This document shows positions 62,290 to 64,000 of a stretch of 64,000 bases of DNA, piece by piece (within the stretch, counting starts at the first letter, position 1; each line of letters opens with the position of its first letter). The notes below the pieces were generated by a model. It was not told where the DNA came from. It worked only from the letters and a program-made list of their open reading frames with translations, and made no database searches. Position numbers and translations under genes: made by a program. Source of the DNA: Wolfiporia cocos (Eukaryota; Basidiomycota; Agaricomycetes; Polyporales; Phaeolaceae); NCBI GenBank assembly GCA_029448655.1, contig JACCLO010000009.1:1178001-1242000 (forward strand), written 5' to 3'.

Positions 62290-63252
62290 TGTCACAGAAT
62301 ATCCTAGGTGGTATTGTACATCCCTCACTATAGGTCTTATGGGTGCCACTATGTGCATGTGCGCTCCTCTGAGCCTCAGCCACCTCCACGTCACGTTCCA
62401 TTCCGTCTAGAGCATCTGACCCAGTAGATTAGTGCTGTAGGGTAGCGCGCGCATCAGGTACTGTCACTCATGGTCACATTAGTTACATGTAGCATTACTT
62501 GTCACCTGACCTCCTAGATACGGCACACAGGCCATCTCTTTAGGGTAGGACTCGTAGTTTACACACTCATGTATATAATACAGCGAGATGAGGTCTTACA
62601 ACCTCATCTCTTAGATTCTTGACAATGGGTACTCCCCCTTACTCGCTACTATCTGTGTATCACGGATCCCTCGTACCGTGATACTAGGCCTTGCTTGAAG
62701 ACCCTAAGTGTCGCTGCAGGCCCTAACACCAGTTCAGTAAGACTTAGAGTGGGCGCAGCCCAGCACACAGATGGCAAGGAACCAGGGACTAGCCCTGTGG
62801 ATGAGAATGATACGTCTGAGGAGTAAGCCTCAGACGTCGCTGTGCTAAGTACATGGCGCATCACTAGACATGTGCCTGCCCTGAAGGGGCCAGTGCACCT
62901 GTAACTACAGTGACTACTTGGTAATGCTACTCGTACTACATGTGACCGGGGATGGCGCTAACCGCCCTACCTATCTAACGACGTAGTCCTTATCTTATCT
63001 ACCGGTCACGTTACCACTACCGAGGGCATGCCACAATGTTCTGTGACACTGTGTGATCTGCTGGCCTGGGGCCCACTTTGTCTGCCTCATCTGTGAGTCA
63101 TCCTGTTAAGTCGGCGCACGCCAAGGGTATGAGTTTCGGCCATCCCCTGGTGCGCCTCTGCGTTCACCGCTGACTCGTTGACTTATGGCCTTGCGTATGC
63201 ACAGTGGATCCCCCCTGAGCCCAGGGGTCACACAGATGGTGAGTCTGTGTCA
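62290..63252 (+). repeat. Solo LTR, family C, with nested short C LTR
   Basis: TGTCACAGAATATCC...TCTGTGTCA, TSD GATTT (62285-62289, 63253-63257). 567 bp without the nested copy. Hairpin 62585-62610 (10-bp stem GAGATGAGGT, loop CTTACA). Confidence 0.95.
62658..63048 (-). repeat. Solo LTR, short C form, nested
   Basis: 391 bp, plus strand TATCACGG...TTCTGTGACA, TSD CTGTG (62653-62657, 63049-63053). Hairpin 62812-62837 (10-bp stem ACGTCTGAGG, loop AGTAAG). Its TATA is weak (CTAAGTACATGG). Confidence 0.93.
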
Positions 63253-63266
63253 GATTTCTGGGGGCT

Positions 63267-63410
63267 TATCACAGAATTATTCCTTTATTCTACATCCCTC
63301 ACTATGGTCTTATGGGCGCCACTATGCGCGCGTGCACTCCTCTATGCCTCAGCCACCTCCACGTCACATTCCATTCCATCTAGATCGTCTGACCCAGTAG
63401 ATTAGCGCTG
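63267..63410 (+). repeat. C-type LTR, 5' portion
   Basis: Starts TATCACAGAATTATTCC within the R5 remnant and matches 62318-62437; interrupted at 63411 by an A LTR. Its continuation is not resolved in the window. Confidence 0.75.
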
Positions 63411-63471
63411 TGTCACAGATTTATCTGGGGCTTACAGCATTTTTCCTATGATTATAGCAATTTATCCGAGA
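63411..63471 (+). repeat. A-family LTR start (A12)
   Basis: First 61 bp of the A LTR, preceded by CGCTG; cut at 63472 by another LTR start. Confidence 0.8.
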
Positions 63472-63616
63472 TGTCACAGTTTTCGCTGTGACATGACCCT
63501 GCTATTTCTTTAGGTTTTTACAGGGTTATCTGGCCATCGGGCGGCCCCTGGATCCTACGTTAGCACCTCCCGTCCTCTCCCTCTTACATTAGACGCCCGA
63601 CCCAGTAGATTACAAT
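63472..63616 (+). repeat. LTR start of uncertain family
   Basis: TGTCACAGTTTTCGCTGTGACA forms a terminal hairpin (CACAG/CTGTG); resembles the F/C promoter region no further. Cut by the next LTR at 63617. Confidence 0.5.
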
Positions 63617-63985
63617 TATCACAGTACGACTTACTGTGATACTAGATGCGGAGCCTAACGTCTATGCACTATTGTATGTGCAGGGAGACCCTCAGGGCGA
63701 CCGGTGAGGCGGAGGCTCTAGCAGTCTAGCACGCGCAATAAGCAGCAAGGCGCATTGGGCGCATGAGATGAGAATCTAAAGGATGAGGATACGTCCTCAT
63801 CCCTACCGCATTATATACATGACGGCGCTCTTAATGTACACTAGCTACCTTGCCCTAAAGAGGGTCTGTGCGCAGTAGGCGCACAGACGTAACGCTGTAA
63901 CTAGTTACGCTGTCATGTGCTATTGTGACCGTGAGGTTACATACCCTTATCGTATCTACAACAAGATCTAATCCTGAGTCAGGTG
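63617..63985 (-). repeat. C-type LTR, short form
   Basis: Near-copy of 39451-39858; hairpin 63781-63802 (stem GGATGAGG, loop ATACGT). Interrupted at 63986. Confidence 0.75.
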
Positions 63986-64000
63986 TGTCACAGATTTATC
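63986..64000 (+). repeat. A-family LTR start (A13), runs off the right edge
   Basis: Fifteen bases, TGTCACAGATTTATC, identical to the start of A copies. Confidence 0.65.

Larger units (their letters stand above)
41893..63266 (+). mobile_element. R5: R4-like gypsy element, split into pieces
   Basis: Pieces in order: 41893-43283, 47015-47400, 48426-48503, 49070-49519, 62072-62289 and 63253-63266, each junction bridged by a TSD-flanked insertion (A7, A10, C, R6, C). They cover Gag through the end of protease. RT and later parts are not in the window. Confidence 0.88.

Overview
The window looks like retrotransposon-packed heterochromatin of a fungus, most likely an agaricomycete basidiomycete. 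The evidence is Ty3/gypsy chromoviruses with chromodomain integrases, dUTPase-bearing pol genes of a kind reported from basidiomycetes, a 53-bp intron with fungal splice signals, and a basidiomycete-style copia reverse-transcriptase remnant. I see no rRNA, no convincing functional tRNA, no CRISPR array and almost no host gene. The species cannot be named from the sequence.

Layout. Six gag-pol elements (R1-R6) are stacked inside one another and peppered with about 35 solo or fragmentary LTRs; most complete solos carry 5-bp target-site duplications (TSDs). 1-11219: R1, minus strand, a tandem LTR-internal-LTR-internal array with dUTPase between protease and reverse transcriptase; three solo LTRs have landed in its pol. 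11220-13426: R2, minus strand, left half cut off by R1. 13427-18512: R3, plus strand, an AT-rich element with dUTPase in front of protease, cut by several LTRs. 18513-27030: R4, minus strand, integrase-chromodomain-dUTPase, with a truncated 5' LTR. 27031-41892: a copia remnant, a possible small spliced gene, unassigned DNA and an LTR mosaic. 41893-49519 and 62072-63266: R5, plus strand, split by R6. 49520-62071: R6, minus strand, the best preserved element, with both LTRs, a 5-bp TSD, ORF1, gag, pol and a C-terminal dUTPase. 63267-64000: more nested LTR pieces.

LTR families (my labels): A (about 1.05 kb, only solo copies), B (LTR of R4), C (about 0.55 kb, with a covarying hairpin), D (LTR of R2 and R6), F (about 1.1 kb), G (about 0.4 kb, with an antisense tRNA-like segment), I, J and K. 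Apart from the R1 LTR (TGTTACGG...CCGTAACA), they share near-identical ends of the form TGTCACAG...CTGTG(T/A)CA or ...GTGATA.

How the parts work together. In R1, R4 and R6 the bases next to the 5' LTR are complementary over 11-12 nt to an LTR segment that starts 34-35 nt after the TATA box. This is the layout expected for Tf1/sushi-type self-primed reverse transcription. A hairpin spans the region between the TATA box and that segment. R1 and R6 join gag to pol through a GGAUUUU -1 frameshift site. R4 and R6 have a leader of about 1 kb bounded by strong splice signals. dUTPase is found in three different places in pol: before protease (R3), between protease and RT (R1), and after integrase (R4, R6). 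I regard this set of features as the most interesting content of the window.
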